51,022 nt of DNA from an uncultured bacterium (GTDB lineage: Bacteria; Hydrogenedentota; Hydrogenedentia; Hydrogenedentales; SLHB01), in contig CALEZK010000361.1 in assembly GCA_937928585.1 (NCBI GenBank), forward strand, positions 1 through 51,022. Reading direction: 5' to 3'. Within the stretch, counting starts at the first letter, position 1, and every line of letters begins with the position of its first letter. The notes under the pieces were generated by a model. It was not told the DNA's origin. It saw only the letters and a list, made by a program, of their open reading frames with translations, and ran no database searches. Positions 1 through 9,380 of this stretch are shown piece by piece. The position numbers were made by a program, and so were the translations under genes.

Positions 1-1037
1 GGTATGGTCCCGCGCTTTTCATCGAAGGGAAGCCCGGAGATTGGAATGCCGCGATATCCGACGCTGCGAAAGACAAGACCGCATGCGAGCGTTTCGAACT
101 CACCGGTTCCGACGGCACGCACAGTGTGGGCTTGACCTTCGAGGCGATTGCGCTCGAGCGTCATCGATTGAACGCGGCCATCGCCGTTGAGCGCCACGGG
201 GCTTTTCAAAAAGTGGAAAACAAACTTCCGCGCGCGGCCCGCCGAAGTCTTTTCGGAGAAGGCGCGGAGAATCGCGAGATTTTTCTGCGCATTCTGGTTT
301 TCGCGATCATCGTGCTCTGCCTGGCTGGCGGGATCCAACGCGAGATCCTCGTGGCGCACAATCACATCGCAATCGGCGAGTTCGCTCAACTCACGCGCTT
401 CGGGGGGTGTAAACTTCGCCTGAATGGGACCGCGACGGCCTATCAAGTGAATTTCCTTCACCTTGCTTTCGGCCAGGGCATCCAGCGCGTGCGCTGCGAT
501 GTCGGTGTCGCGCAGTTCATCCACGGTCTTGGCGAGAATACGGCTTACGTCCATTGCGACATTGCCCTGGCCGACAACGGCGACAACTTCCTGTGACAGA
601 TCGAACACGCGATCGCGGTAGTCTGGGTGTCCGTTGTACCAACCGACGAATTCCGTCGCGGTGTGACTTCCGGAAAGGTCTTCGCCGGGAATGCCGAGCC
701 GGTTATCGCTTTCGGCGCCGCTGGCGATCAGGATTGCATCGTAGAACTGCTGCAATTCTTCGATTGTGATATCGCGGCCGATGGTGACGTTTCCGAAGAA
801 GGCGCAGCGATCGTTAGCGGCGATCTTGTCGTAGACCTTCGTAACGCTCTTGATCTTCGGGTGGTCGGGTGCAACGCCGCCGCGCACAAGGCCAAAAGGC
901 GTGGGCAGGCGATCGAAAATATCGACCTGCGTAACTGTTTCCGATTTTAGAAGTGCTTCCGCCGCATAGAAACCGCTCGGACCACTTCCCACAATCGCGA
1001 CACGCAAAGGACGCTCCGCCGTGCCGATGCTACTCAT
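1..1037 (-). CDS. Ferredoxin/adrenodoxin-NADP+ reductase-like flavoprotein (FprA type), 3' end outside window
   Basis: This is a soluble FAD- and NADPH-binding reductase that would pass electrons between NADPH and a ferredoxin. Translation of the minus strand from the ATG gives an N-terminal FAD motif (IVGSGPSGFYAAEAL, about residues 14-28), the family block PFGLVRGGVAPDHP, and a second Rossmann motif (VVGQGNVAMDVSRIL, about residue 157) followed by IGRRGP. This order is typical of the adrenodoxin-reductase/FprA family. About 345 codons are present and the reading frame runs off the left edge, so the C-terminal quarter is missing from view. It diverges from the bicupin gene across about 190 bp. 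The family call is firm; the physiological partner is unknown. Confidence 0.9.
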   Translation of the reverse strand, partial: MSSIGTAERPLRVAIVGSGPSGFYAAEALLKSETVTQVDIFDRLPTPFGLVRGGVAPDHPKIKSVTKVYDKIAANDRCAFFGNVTIGRDITIEELQQFYDAILIASGAESDNRLGIPGEDLSGSHTATEFVGWYNGHPDYRDRVFDLSQEVVAVVGQGNVAMDVSRILAKTVDELRDTDIAAHALDALAESKVKEIHLIGRRGPIQAKFTPPEARELSELADCDVIVRHEDLALDPASQAEHDDRENQNAQKNLAILRAFSEKTSAGRARKFVFHFLKSPVALNGDGRVQSMTLERNRLEGQAHTVRAVGTGEFETLACGLVFRSVGYRGIPISGLPFDEKRGTI

Positions 1038-1229
1038 GCGCTCTCCCACATTCCGGTCCCCAACACGCTGCGGGGAACCGCATCCCAAGTGCCCAAGTAT
1101 CAGGAAGGAAAGCCAAAGATACGGGGCCACCGGGTACAAGTCAAGGGATTGCATGGTTTGCTGGCGCTGTGCAACTATTGGCCGCGACCGCGGCAAATCC
1201 CATACAAAAAGACGAGGAAGTAATTCGAG

Positions 1230-2192
1230 ATGTCGACAGCAATCTTACGCGAGGCCGATTTGACGAACGCGACATGGTACGAGGGGTCGCGCTACAGCTA
1301 CCCGATTCGCGGGGAGGACACGGCAGGCACGCTGGCATTTCTCGACGTATTGAAGCGCAAAGGCACCGAACCGCCACCCCACATTCATCACCGCGAACAT
1401 GAAATGTTTGTGGTGATGGACGGCGACACCGCGTTTCATGCCGGGAGCGAGAGCACCGTTGGCAGGAAGGGGGCCTTTGCCTTTTTGCCGAGCGGGGTTC
1501 CGCATCGGTTCGCGTTGGAAAGCGATTGGGCCAAACTTGGCATTGCGCTGACGCCGAGCGGTTTCGAGAAATGCCTCTTGCCGTTCAGCAAGCCGGCTAC
1601 GCACATGGGCGAGCCCCCATTGCCGGACGCGCCGCTGGACATCGCCGCGCTGATCGCCAGTTGCGCGGAGCATGAAATCGAATTCCTTCCGCCGGGGGCA
1701 GACCTGCGCACTGCGCCGTATACGCAACCGCAGGGGCTGCGGCCAATCGTTCGTCAAAGAAACGAGGGAGAATTGTTGAACGTACTCGGCATACCCGTGC
1801 ATGTAAAAGTCTCGAAGGTTGAATCCGGCGGCGCGGTATCCGCATTCATGACGACGGATCTGCCGGGGTACGGGCCGCCCTTGCATATCCACCATAACGA
1901 AGACGAAACGTTCCTGGTCATGGAAGGCAATTACAAAGTCCGTGTGGGTGATACGATGCACGATGTCGGACCCGGACAGTTCACATTCTTTCCGAGGGGC
2001 GTGCCGCACGCGTATGTGAATGCGGGTGATGCGCCGGGAACCTTGCTGGTCGTCTGCACGCCCGGTGGTTTTGAAGAATATTTTCGCGCACTGGATGCGC
2101 TGGCACGAACCGGCGCACCGGCAGAGGCTGATGTGATTCGCGTATCAAAAGAGCACGGGCTTGATATCATCGGCCCACCGATTACCGTGTGA
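1230..2192 (+). CDS. Bicupin protein (quercetin-dioxygenase-like)
   Basis: The 320-residue protein has two cupin barrels. The first carries the metal-binding motif PPPHIHHREHE (His51, His53 and Glu58 are likely ligands) and the second carries PPLHIHHNEDE near residue 218. Each is followed by the glycine/proline-rich second cupin motif (FLPSGVPHRF, FFPRGVPHAY). This arrangement is seen in quercetin 2,3-dioxygenase-like and other small-molecule oxygenases or isomerases. The substrate cannot be told from sequence. The start is supported by a GAGGAAG ribosome site about ten bases upstream. No signal peptide is visible, so it is probably cytoplasmic. Confidence 0.85.
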   Translation: MSTAILREADLTNATWYEGSRYSYPIRGEDTAGTLAFLDVLKRKGTEPPPHIHHREHEMFVVMDGDTAFHAGSESTVGRKGAFAFLPSGVPHRFALESDWAKLGIALTPSGFEKCLLPFSKPATHMGEPPLPDAPLDIAALIASCAEHEIEFLPPGADLRTAPYTQPQGLRPIVRQRNEGELLNVLGIPVHVKVSKVESGGAVSAFMTTDLPGYGPPLHIHHNEDETFLVMEGNYKVRVGDTMHDVGPGQFTFFPRGVPHAYVNAGDAPGTLLVVCTPGGFEEYFRALDALARTGAPAEADVIRVSKEHGLDIIGPPITV

Positions 2193-2262
2193 CGTGCGCT
2201 TCGTTGCTCAAATCCGCCGCGCAGTGCGGCACCCGGACGAAATCCTCCCGGCTATTGTGTGC

Positions 2263-2808
2263 ATGTTTACGCGTTTTCAGGTGAAGCGCGTCGTCCAGGA
2301 TGGAAAAGTATTTCACGCGTATAAGGGCGCGCTTTATCCCGATACCATCACCCACGGCAATGCCGCCTCGCACGTTCTAGAGACGGCGAAGCAGTATTGT
2401 TGCGGCGCGGGCATCGATATCGGCGCGAACCAATGGCCTTTTCCAGGCGCAATCCCCATCGACGACAATTCCGGGGAGAATGCGTATGCGCTGGACCAGA
2501 TCGCTGATGGCAGCCTTGATTATGTTTTCAGTTCACACTGCCTTGAACATCTTGCGCGTTGGCAGGACGCCCTTCGTCTCTGGATTGGCAAACTCAAGCC
2601 CGGCGGTATACTGTTCTTGTATCTGCCGCATGAATCGTGCGCGCTTTGGCGGCCCGGCGCGCCGTGGGTTGGCGGCGCGCACAAATGGTCGCCGACGTGG
2701 CAGGTCCTGGCACCGTTTCTCGAAAGCTGCGGAATGACGGTTGTCGATTACAATGCCGGCCGCGACGACTATTGGAGTTTTCACATCATTGCCCGACGCA
2801 GGCCGTAA
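2263..2808 (+). CDS. Class I SAM-dependent methyltransferase-like protein
   Basis: The 181-residue protein has a short class I methyltransferase fold: a glycine-containing motif I region (GIDIGANQWPFPG), an acidic residue ending the next strand, then DYVFSSHCLEHLARW and LKPGGILFLYLPH, which match motifs of the Methyltransf_11 type. Lipopolysaccharide or glycan methyltransferases often look like this, and the next gene is a family-2 glycosyltransferase, so a role in surface glycan or lipid modification is a reasonable inference. An earlier in-frame ATG would overlap the bicupin gene, so I prefer the ATG at MFTRFQVKRV. The substrate is unknown. Confidence 0.75.
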   Translation: MFTRFQVKRVVQDGKVFHAYKGALYPDTITHGNAASHVLETAKQYCCGAGIDIGANQWPFPGAIPIDDNSGENAYALDQIADGSLDYVFSSHCLEHLARWQDALRLWIGKLKPGGILFLYLPHESCALWRPGAPWVGGAHKWSPTWQVLAPFLESCGMTVVDYNAGRDDYWSFHIIARRRP

Positions 2809-3472
2809 ACCGGCGCGCACGCGCGCATCGCGCAAGCAGGCGAAGTTAATCTCCGTCGTCATTCCCGCGTTTAACGAAGAACAGAATTTGCGGCACATTT
2901 ACGAGCGCCTCGTAAAGGTGTTCGTTGAGCTTGATGAACGCCTGGAAGTCATATTTGTAGACGACGGCAGCAGCGACAACTCGCGCGCGCTGCTGACGCA
3001 GTTGCACGAAGAAGACCCGCGCGTGAAAGCAATTTTTCTCTCCAGAAACTTCGGGCAGTCGCCCGCGCTAAGCGCGGGCATAAAGGCCGCCACCGGCGAC
3101 GCTGTCGTGGTGATGGACGCGGACGGACAAGACCCGCCCGAAGTTGTGCCTGCGATGATTGCCAAATGGAAACTCGGCTATGAAGTGATTGGTGGGCGAC
3201 GCACGGATCGTCACGTTGATCCGTTGCTCAAGCGCGCCAGCGCGTTTGTGTGGTATCGGATCATGCGCCTGCTCGTGGGTTGGGATATGCCGGTCGATAC
3301 CGGCGAGTTCCGATTGATCGACCGTCGGGTTGCCGATGTGTTCTGCGACTGCCCGCAATTGCACCGGCTGGTGCGCACGCTCACGTCATGGCCGGGATTC
3401 CGGCAGACAACAGTCGAGTATGCGCACGGAAAGCGCCATGCGGGAGTGACGAAATACACCCTGCGATCATGA
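2741..3472 (+). CDS. Family-2 glycosyltransferase, catalytic domain (GtrB/DPM1-like), cut off before the membrane helices
   Basis: The protein has the GT-A features of polyprenyl-phosphate glycosyltransferases: VVIPAFNEEQN at the start of the domain, VDDGSSDNS, FLSRNFGQSPALSAGI, the metal-binding MDADGQDPPE and the acceptor-side DTGEFRLIDR. Such enzymes move a sugar from a nucleotide donor to a lipid phosphate at the inner membrane. The family normally continues after a GxxKYxLR motif into two membrane helices. Here the frame stops four residues after GVTKYTLR, and the helices follow in another frame. The N-terminus is uncertain: the ATG lies inside the methyltransferase gene, and a TTG at 2789 would give 227 residues with a shorter overlap. 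Confidence 0.85.
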   Translation: MSITMPAATTIGVFTSLPDAGRKPARTRASRKQAKLISVVIPAFNEEQNLRHIYERLVKVFVELDERLEVIFVDDGSSDNSRALLTQLHEEDPRVKAIFLSRNFGQSPALSAGIKAATGDAVVVMDADGQDPPEVVPAMIAKWKLGYEVIGGRRTDRHVDPLLKRASAFVWYRIMRLLVGWDMPVDTGEFRLIDRRVADVFCDCPQLHRLVRTLTSWPGFRQTTVEYAHGKRHAGVTKYTLRS

Positions 3473-3759
3473 GCATCACCGGGTTTTCTCTGGTGCCTTT
3501 GCGAATGGCGTTTGTCGTCGGCGCGCTTGTTATTTTTGGCGCGCTTGCCGCGGGCGGAATCATTCTGTGGAATGGATGGCGGGGGGGCGCGGTCGATCTG
3601 ACTGCGCTCGCAATTGCGGGGTTGTGGCTTTTTGGCGGTGCGCAGTGCATTTTGCTGGGCATTGTCGGGGAGTATGTGGGCCGCACCTATATAGAAACGC
3701 AGCAGCGGCCGCTCTACGTGGTGCGCGATACGCTGGGTGTTGACGAACCGACGAAATAG
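3469..3759 (+). CDS. Membrane-anchor half of the GtrB-like glycosyltransferase
   Basis: This 96-residue protein starts SITGFSLVPLRMA, has two hydrophobic helices (about residues 14-33 and 45-67) and ends with GEYVGRTYIETQQRPLYVV. That is exactly the C-terminal membrane module of GtrB/DPM1-type glycosyltransferases. Its ATG overlaps the stop codon of the catalytic part as ATGA, so translational coupling could supply the anchor as a separate chain. Compared with the usual family spacing, about eight to nine residues between KYxLR and ITGFS are missing, which suggests a small out-of-frame deletion or an assembly error. It may therefore be a broken gene rather than a true two-subunit enzyme. Confidence 0.7.
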   Translation: MSITGFSLVPLRMAFVVGALVIFGALAAGGIILWNGWRGGAVDLTALAIAGLWLFGGAQCILLGIVGEYVGRTYIETQQRPLYVVRDTLGVDEPTK

Positions 3760-3762
3760 TTC

Positions 3763-3796
3763 GGGCTGCGGCATACCCGCGAGATAGCCGCAGCCC
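3763..3796. terminator. Hairpin after the glycosyltransferase
   Basis: A perfect 10-bp stem, GGGCTGCGGC with GCCGCAGCCC, closes a 14-base loop three bases after the glycosyltransferase stop. It sits between convergent genes. No T-run follows on either strand, so intrinsic termination is only probable. Confidence 0.5.
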
Positions 3797-3936
3797 AAAC
3801 TGCGCGCACCAGGTTCACGAATAAATTCGCGATAGCGCTACGTTCAGACAGGCGCAGAATACACTTCACGCATTGGGTATATGTTAGTCGTTTTCTCCCA
3901 CGCGGCGCGCGCGCGAGACCTTTGGGACAGTCGTTC

Positions 3937-4752
3937 TCACGGTTGGAAAGGTGAACTGCATTCGACCAAAAAAGTTTCGTCGAGAGTATCGGCGCGAATG
4001 CCCAGTCTTGTCAAGGCGAAGTCGTATCGGACGGGATCGTGCGGCGCGATCAAGCGAAACGCGGCGGTAATCTCGCGCGCGGTGCGTATGTCGGCGGCGC
4101 GGCGCTCGGTGATGCCCAGCTGCGTCGCGATGCGGTGGATATGCGTGTCCACCGGCATCAGCAGCAAACGCGGCGAAACAAGATTCCATCCACCAGGATC
4201 GACTGCATCCGCGCGCACCATCCATCGGAGGTACAAGTGCAAGCGCTTGCACGCGCTGCCCCGCAGGGGCTCAGGCACGAGATAGTTTTTCGTCCCCGCG
4301 CCATTCAATGTGACAACGAACATGCCGAGCGCATTGCATACGTCCACATCATCCGCATTTATGTAGTGGCCGAGACAGGCTCCAAGGCTGCCGTGTTTCT
4401 CCCGAATGCGCTTTGCTCCGATCAGCATTGCCGCTAATTCATGTCCCGTGACGTAACGATGGCGAAAGCCTTGAAATGATGACCGGATCGTTCGCGGGGA
4501 TGCGGCAGCTAACCAGCGCGACGGCTGTGGCATTTGCGCGAGCACCAGTTCGATACTTCGAACAATCTGCTTCACATTGCCGAAAGCGAGGCTCGATGCA
4601 ACAAGGCCTACGATTTCCCTATCGGACGGATCGGGATACTCGCGCAAGAATTGCAAGGGGTCCGGCGAGACATATTCCGGTCGGTTCCAGCGCAAATAGA
4701 GCCGTTCCAAATGCGGATGAAGTGCCTTCATTCGTGTCGCCAGCGAGCTCAT
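3937..4752 (-). CDS. DUF2400 / TIGR02757 family protein
   Basis: The 271-residue protein matches the TIGR02757 (DUF2400) family. It has the N-terminal region DREIVGLVASSLAFGNVKQI, the central KRLHLYLRWMVRAD block followed by a GGW, and the C-terminal PVDTHIHRIATQLGI. The family is widespread, small, probably cytoplasmic and of unknown biochemical function; the PVDTH region recalls helix-hairpin-helix DNA glycosylase folds, but that is only a resemblance. I chose the ATG at MSSLATRM because the residues before it (in an upstream extension of the frame) do not look like the family. It is convergent with the glycosyltransferase and divergent from the next gene. Confidence 0.8.
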   Translation of the reverse strand: MSSLATRMKALHPHLERLYLRWNRPEYVSPDPLQFLREYPDPSDREIVGLVASSLAFGNVKQIVRSIELVLAQMPQPSRWLAAASPRTIRSSFQGFRHRYVTGHELAAMLIGAKRIREKHGSLGACLGHYINADDVDVCNALGMFVVTLNGAGTKNYLVPEPLRGSACKRLHLYLRWMVRADAVDPGGWNLVSPRLLLMPVDTHIHRIATQLGITERRAADIRTAREITAAFRLIAPHDPVRYDFALTRLGIRADTLDETFLVECSSPFQP

Positions 4753-4881
4753 ATCCGGATCATATCCATTTTCGATACGCCGTTTCTCGCGCGGATGCCG
4801 GAAGATACACCCTTTTCGCGCGGACACGCACAACGATACAATGCGCTGGGCCTACACTTTGCTAAATGAAAGGACCTTTCA

Positions 4882-5742
4882 ATGTCGAAGGAAACCGGCG
4901 GAGCCGTCGTCGTTACCGGCGCATCGACAGGCATTGGCGCAGCCTGCGCGCTTTACCTTGACCGCATAGGATTTCGGGTCTTCGCCGGGGTGCGAAAGGA
5001 AAGCGACGGCGAGGCGCTGCGAAGCAAGGCCTCGTCACGGCTGAGCACGCTTCTACTCGACGTCACCGATGGCGAGTCCATCGCGGCGGCACGCGACACT
5101 GTCGCCGAGGTTGTTGGAGACGATGGCCTGGCCGGTCTGGTAAATAACGCGGGCATCAGCGTAAATGCTCCGCTCGAATTCATTCCGCTGGACAAACTTC
5201 GGCTTCAACTCGAGGTGAATGTCGTTGGGCAGATTGCCGTGACGCAGGCGTTTCTCGAAATGCTGCGCGTGGCAAAAGGCCGGGTAGTCAACATCGGTTC
5301 GACCAGCGGACGACTTTCCATACCCATGGGCGGGCCCTATTGCGCGTCCAAGTTTGCCATGGAAGCATTGAGTGACTCGCTGCGCATGGAGCTTTTGCCC
5401 TGGGGAATCGAAGTCTCGCTGGTGCAGCCAGGGGCCATTGATACGCCAATCTGGGAGAAATCGCTGGCAGCCGGAGACGCGCTGCTCGAATCGCTTCCCG
5501 CGCGCATGATGGAACTCTATGAACCGCTCGTGGAGAAAATTAAGAAAGGAGCGAGCCAATCCGCCAAAGGCGCGGTCCCTGCCCAACATGTCGCCGACGC
5601 AGTAGCCCACGCGCTGACCGCGCACAAACCGAAGACCCGATACCTCGTCGGGAAAGATGCGCGCATTCAAATGCTGCTCACGTGGTTGCCAGACCGCTGG
5701 CGCGATTCGATAATTCTGAAAATGATCGACAAAGCAGTGTAA
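4882..5742 (+). CDS. Short-chain dehydrogenase/reductase
   Basis: A classical SDR of 286 residues. It shows the cofactor motif TGASTGIG near residue 13, the structural NNAG motif, a catalytic Ser in the NIGSTSGRLS region, and the active-site YCASK followed by PGAIDTPIW. The sequence style is like the retinol-dehydrogenase-type SDRs, which oxidise or reduce hydrophobic alcohols or ketones with NAD(P)(H). A clear AAAGGA ribosome site lies upstream of the ATG. The next gene follows after 30 bp on the same strand, so they may be co-transcribed, but no shared pathway is evident. Confidence 0.85.
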   Translation: MSKETGGAVVVTGASTGIGAACALYLDRIGFRVFAGVRKESDGEALRSKASSRLSTLLLDVTDGESIAAARDTVAEVVGDDGLAGLVNNAGISVNAPLEFIPLDKLRLQLEVNVVGQIAVTQAFLEMLRVAKGRVVNIGSTSGRLSIPMGGPYCASKFAMEALSDSLRMELLPWGIEVSLVQPGAIDTPIWEKSLAAGDALLESLPARMMELYEPLVEKIKKGASQSAKGAVPAQHVADAVAHALTAHKPKTRYLVGKDARIQMLLTWLPDRWRDSIILKMIDKAV

Positions 5743-5772
5743 GCACGCGCTACGGACTCAATTCTGTTAGAC

Positions 5773-8700
5773 ATGCGCAACGCAGGTTGGGAATTTTGGA
5801 TTGACAGAGGCGGCACGTTTACCGACGTGATTGTGCGGGAACCGGGCGGCGCGCTTCGCACAATCAAGGTTCTGAGCGAGAACCCTTCACAGTACGACGA
5901 CGCGGCGGTGCACGTGATTCGTTCCGTGCTCCTGGAATCAAACACGATTCGGCCTGATGGCCGTATTCCGCCGGGAGTGGTGGAACAGGTCTTGATTGGT
6001 ACCACCCTTGCGACGAATGCGCTGCTGGAACGCAGAGGCGCGCAAACCGGGCTGATCATCACGCGGGGTTTCCGCGATCTCCTCGAGATTGGATACCAGA
6101 ACCGTCCGGACCTGTTTGCGCTCGAGATAGTTAAACCCAAATCGCTCGCGCATACGATTGCGGAAGTGAATGAGCGCGTTCTTGCGGACGGTAGCATTGA
6201 TATGCCGCTTGATCCCGCGGATGCGCGCAAGGCAATTGAATCGATCCGAGAATCGGGAGCGGATTCGCTGGCGATTGTGTTGTTGCACAGCTACCTGAAT
6301 CCGGAACATGAACTCGAGATTGAACGCATAGCCGGTGCGTTTGGGTTTCGGAATATCAGTTTGAGCCATCGCGTTGCCCGCGAGATCAAAGCGGTTCCCC
6401 GCGGATTCACTACGCTCGCCGATGCGTACCTCACGCCCGTGCTGCGCGACTACGTAACCAGACTTCGCAAGGAGCTCGGCCCGGATGTGCCGCTACGCTT
6501 CATGCAATCCGCCGGCGGTCTCGTGGATGCCGATAGTTTCTCGGGAAAAGACGCAATTCTCAGCGGCCCGGCCGGTGGCGTATCGGCGCTGCGCAACTTG
6601 CAGGAACGAACACCGTTCAAAAAACTCATTGGCTTTGACATGGGCGGTACATCGACGGACGTATCGCGCGTGGATGATGGGGCCGCGCTTGTATACGAGA
6701 AAGAAGTGGCTGGTGTGCGCGTGCGCGCGCCGATGTTTCGCATCGAAACCGTGGCCGCGGGAGGCGGAAGCATATGCGCGTTCGATGGACATCGCCTGGT
6801 GGTCGGTCCGCAAAGCGCGGGCGCTATCCCGGGCCCGGCGTGCTATCGCAACGGCGGCCCGGCAACAATAACCGATTGTAACCTTGTGCTGGGCCGCATT
6901 AAGGCGGAGCATTTTCCGGCATGCTTCGGACCCAACGCCAACGAACCGCTCGACCCTTTTGCTGCGCACAGTGCCTTGGAGCGCATCACCGACGCCGCAA
7001 ATCATTCGGCGCCCCGTAAAATGTCTGTAAAGGAAGTCGCCGAAGGGTTTGTGCGTATCGCAACCGAAAACATGGCCCGGCCCATAAAGGCCATCAGCGC
7101 ACAAGAGGGAATCGATGTACGCGAGTATGCGCTGGTCTGCTTCGGAGGCGCGGGAGCGCAGCACGCGTGTGCAGTTGCCGACGCGCTTGGCATCACGAAA
7201 GTTCTTGTGCACGAGTACGCCAGCGTTTTCAGCGCGTATGGAATTGGACTTGCAAACATCGAACAGAACGAAGTGGAGGCAGTCCTCCTGCCTTTGGATG
7301 AAAACGCGCCGACTCGACTCTTGGAATGCATGGATAGACTGCGGGCGCAGAACTCCCGATCCTTGATGAGACAGGGAATCGCGCCGGAGAGAATCGACCA
7401 CGAAACAAGCATCGAACTTCGTTATGCGGGGACGGACGCGACGCTGACAATATCCTACAGCGCAACCGGGCTGCGCGACGCGTTCGAGCGGATGCATGAA
7501 CGCACCCATGGCTACACGATGCCCGAACGCGGTGTCGAAATTCTGAATGTGCGTGTTCGGTCAAGCGGCTCTCGTCATGCCGATGCCGCCTCGTGGACGC
7601 GAACCGGTGAATCTGTGCGCGGCGGGATGTTGAACGAGCCACTTTCAGGACCAGCGTTGATTACAAGGCCCGACACGACCATCGTCATAGACCCAGGCTG
7701 GCGGGCAGAATCGATCCCAGTAAATCACGCGCATGTGGTGCGCTTGGTGCGCGAGGAGCAGCGTCCGTCGCTTACCTCGCTTGCAACGACGTGTGATCCC
7801 GTTTTGTTGGAGATCTTCAATAACCAGTTCATGAGCATTGCGGACGACATGGGCATCGCCCTCGAACGCACTGCGCATTCCGTGAACATCAAAGAGCGTC
7901 TGGATTTTTCCTGCGCCATTTTTGACTCTCTGGGGAGGCTTGTTGCGAACGCGCACCACATTCCCGTGCATCTGGGCGCCATGGGTGAATCGGTTGCCGC
8001 AATCCTCGCGGCGCACGGTGAATCGATGCGACCCGGCGACGTATATGCAACCAATGATCCGTATCGCGGCGGGTCTCATCTTCCCGATATTACGGTCGTT
8101 TCACCGATTTTTGATGATGCGGGCAATCGAATCTTCTGTGTGGCAAGTCGGGGCCATCACGCGGACATCGGCGGGATCGCGCCGGGATCCATGCCGCCCT
8201 TTTCAAAGACCCTCGAAGAAGAAGGGGTGGTGATACGCAATCAATTGATCGTGCGCGAGGGGAAATTCCGAGAGGCGGAAATTACCGGGCTGTTGCGTAG
8301 CGGAGCACACCCGGCGCGAAATGTACCGGAGCGGTTGTCCGATCTGCGGGCGCAGATCGCCGCGAACACCAAGGGCGCACAGCTACTCCATGAACTTTGC
8401 GCAAAGTATTCCGTGTCCGTCGTGCATGCTTATATGGAACACGTGCGCGCCAACGCCGCGGACTGTATGCGTGACGCAATCGCAGTGCTACCGGATGGCG
8501 AGCACTACTTCGAGGATACCCTCGATTGCGGCGCGCGCATCTGTTGCACGATTGCAATCGATCGCGATCAAGCACGAATCGATTTTAGTGGAACGGATCC
8601 CCAGCTCGATTCCAATCTAAATGCACCACCAGCGGTCACTACGGCCGCCGTGCTTTATGTATTCCGCACGTTGATTGCAAAGTCCATTCCGCTGAACAGC

Positions 8701-9315
8701 GGCTGCCTCGAACCCATACAGATTCACATCCCCGACGGATGCCTGCTGAAGCCAAAGTATCCGGCCGCGGTCGTGGGCGGCAATGTCGAGACTTCGCAAC
8801 GCGTGTGCGACGTACTCTACGGCGCATTGGGTAAACTGGCCGCCGGACAGGGCACAATGAACAATTTCCTTTTTGGCACGGAGCACTTCGGGTATTACGA
8901 AACGATCTGCGGCGGCGCAGGCCCAGGAAGCGGCTTTCACGGCGCAAGCGCGGTGCATACTCACATGACAAACACCCGCATCACCGACCCCGAGGTACTG
9001 GAGCATCGGTATCCAGTGATCGTGCGTGAATTTTCCATCCGTGCCGGCTCCGGCGGGAGTGGACGATGGCATGGAGGCGATGGCGTGCGACGGTCCATCG
9101 AGTTCCGCGAACCCATGCATGTGTCGCTGCTGACTGAACGGCGCGAAACGCGGCCCTTCGGTCTCGCAGGCGGAGCGCCAGGCGCACCCGGTCGCAATTT
9201 GCTTACACGACACGGCCAGACCGAAACGCTCCCGGGCCATGCAGCGTTCGACGTGCACCCGGGAGACATCGTCACCATCGAAACGCCAGGGGGCGGGGGA
9301 TATGGCGCATGGTGA
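5773..9315 (+). CDS. ATP-dependent 5-oxoprolinase / hydantoinase A-B fusion
   Basis: The 1180-residue protein is a single-chain fusion of hydantoinase A and B modules, as in eukaryotic-type 5-oxoprolinase. The N-terminal part has the phosphate-binding WIDRGGTFTDV and later GFDMGGTSTDVSR, both typical of the HyuA/actin-like ATPase fold. The B module starts near residue 675 with LEIFNNQFMSIADDMGIALERTAHS and includes HLGAMGES, DPYRGGSHLPDI and the C-terminal GSGRWHGGDG. The expected reaction is ATP-driven ring opening of 5-oxoproline to glutamate; a hydantoin or other lactam is the alternative, because sequence alone does not separate them. Length fits the fused family. No strong ribosome site is seen. 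Confidence 0.88.
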   Translation: MRNAGWEFWIDRGGTFTDVIVREPGGALRTIKVLSENPSQYDDAAVHVIRSVLLESNTIRPDGRIPPGVVEQVLIGTTLATNALLERRGAQTGLIITRGFRDLLEIGYQNRPDLFALEIVKPKSLAHTIAEVNERVLADGSIDMPLDPADARKAIESIRESGADSLAIVLLHSYLNPEHELEIERIAGAFGFRNISLSHRVAREIKAVPRGFTTLADAYLTPVLRDYVTRLRKELGPDVPLRFMQSAGGLVDADSFSGKDAILSGPAGGVSALRNLQERTPFKKLIGFDMGGTSTDVSRVDDGAALVYEKEVAGVRVRAPMFRIETVAAGGGSICAFDGHRLVVGPQSAGAIPGPACYRNGGPATITDCNLVLGRIKAEHFPACFGPNANEPLDPFAAHSALERITDAANHSAPRKMSVKEVAEGFVRIATENMARPIKAISAQEGIDVREYALVCFGGAGAQHACAVADALGITKVLVHEYASVFSAYGIGLANIEQNEVEAVLLPLDENAPTRLLECMDRLRAQNSRSLMRQGIAPERIDHETSIELRYAGTDATLTISYSATGLRDAFERMHERTHGYTMPERGVEILNVRVRSSGSRHADAASWTRTGESVRGGMLNEPLSGPALITRPDTTIVIDPGWRAESIPVNHAHVVRLVREEQRPSLTSLATTCDPVLLEIFNNQFMSIADDMGIALERTAHSVNIKERLDFSCAIFDSLGRLVANAHHIPVHLGAMGESVAAILAAHGESMRPGDVYATNDPYRGGSHLPDITVVSPIFDDAGNRIFCVASRGHHADIGGIAPGSMPPFSKTLEEEGVVIRNQLIVREGKFREAEITGLLRSGAHPARNVPERLSDLRAQIAANTKGAQLLHELCAKYSVSVVHAYMEHVRANAADCMRDAIAVLPDGEHYFEDTLDCGARICCTIAIDRDQARIDFSGTDPQLDSNLNAPPAVTTAAVLYVFRTLIAKSIPLNSGCLEPIQIHIPDGCLLKPKYPAAVVGGNVETSQRVCDVLYGALGKLAAGQGTMNNFLFGTEHFGYYETICGGAGPGSGFHGASAVHTHMTNTRITDPEVLEHRYPVIVREFSIRAGSGGSGRWHGGDGVRRSIEFREPMHVSLLTERRETRPFGLAGGAPGAPGRNLLTRHGQTETLPGHAAFDVHPGDIVTIETPGGGGYGAW

Positions 9316-9318
9316 TTC

Positions 9319-9348
9319 GATTACGGGCGCGATTACCATTACGATTAC
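9319..9348. repeat. Three GATTAC units spaced 12 bp apart
   Basis: GATTAC occurs at 9319, 9331 and 9343, an exact 12-bp period in the 65-bp gap after the 5-oxoprolinase gene. GATTAC-containing sequence is also seen at 13219, 19396 and 30837, all outside or at the edge of genes. The 13-mer GATTCGATTACGG is identical at 9314 and 30832. Confidence 0.6.
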
Positions 9349-9380
9349 GGAATCGGTGAACGCTTTGGGGGGTCCTTTAG

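Noticed and set aside
6493..7509. Minus-strand frame (338 residues) opposite the 5-oxoprolinase
   Set aside because: The 5-oxoprolinase reads through the region with clear motifs; the reverse frame has none.
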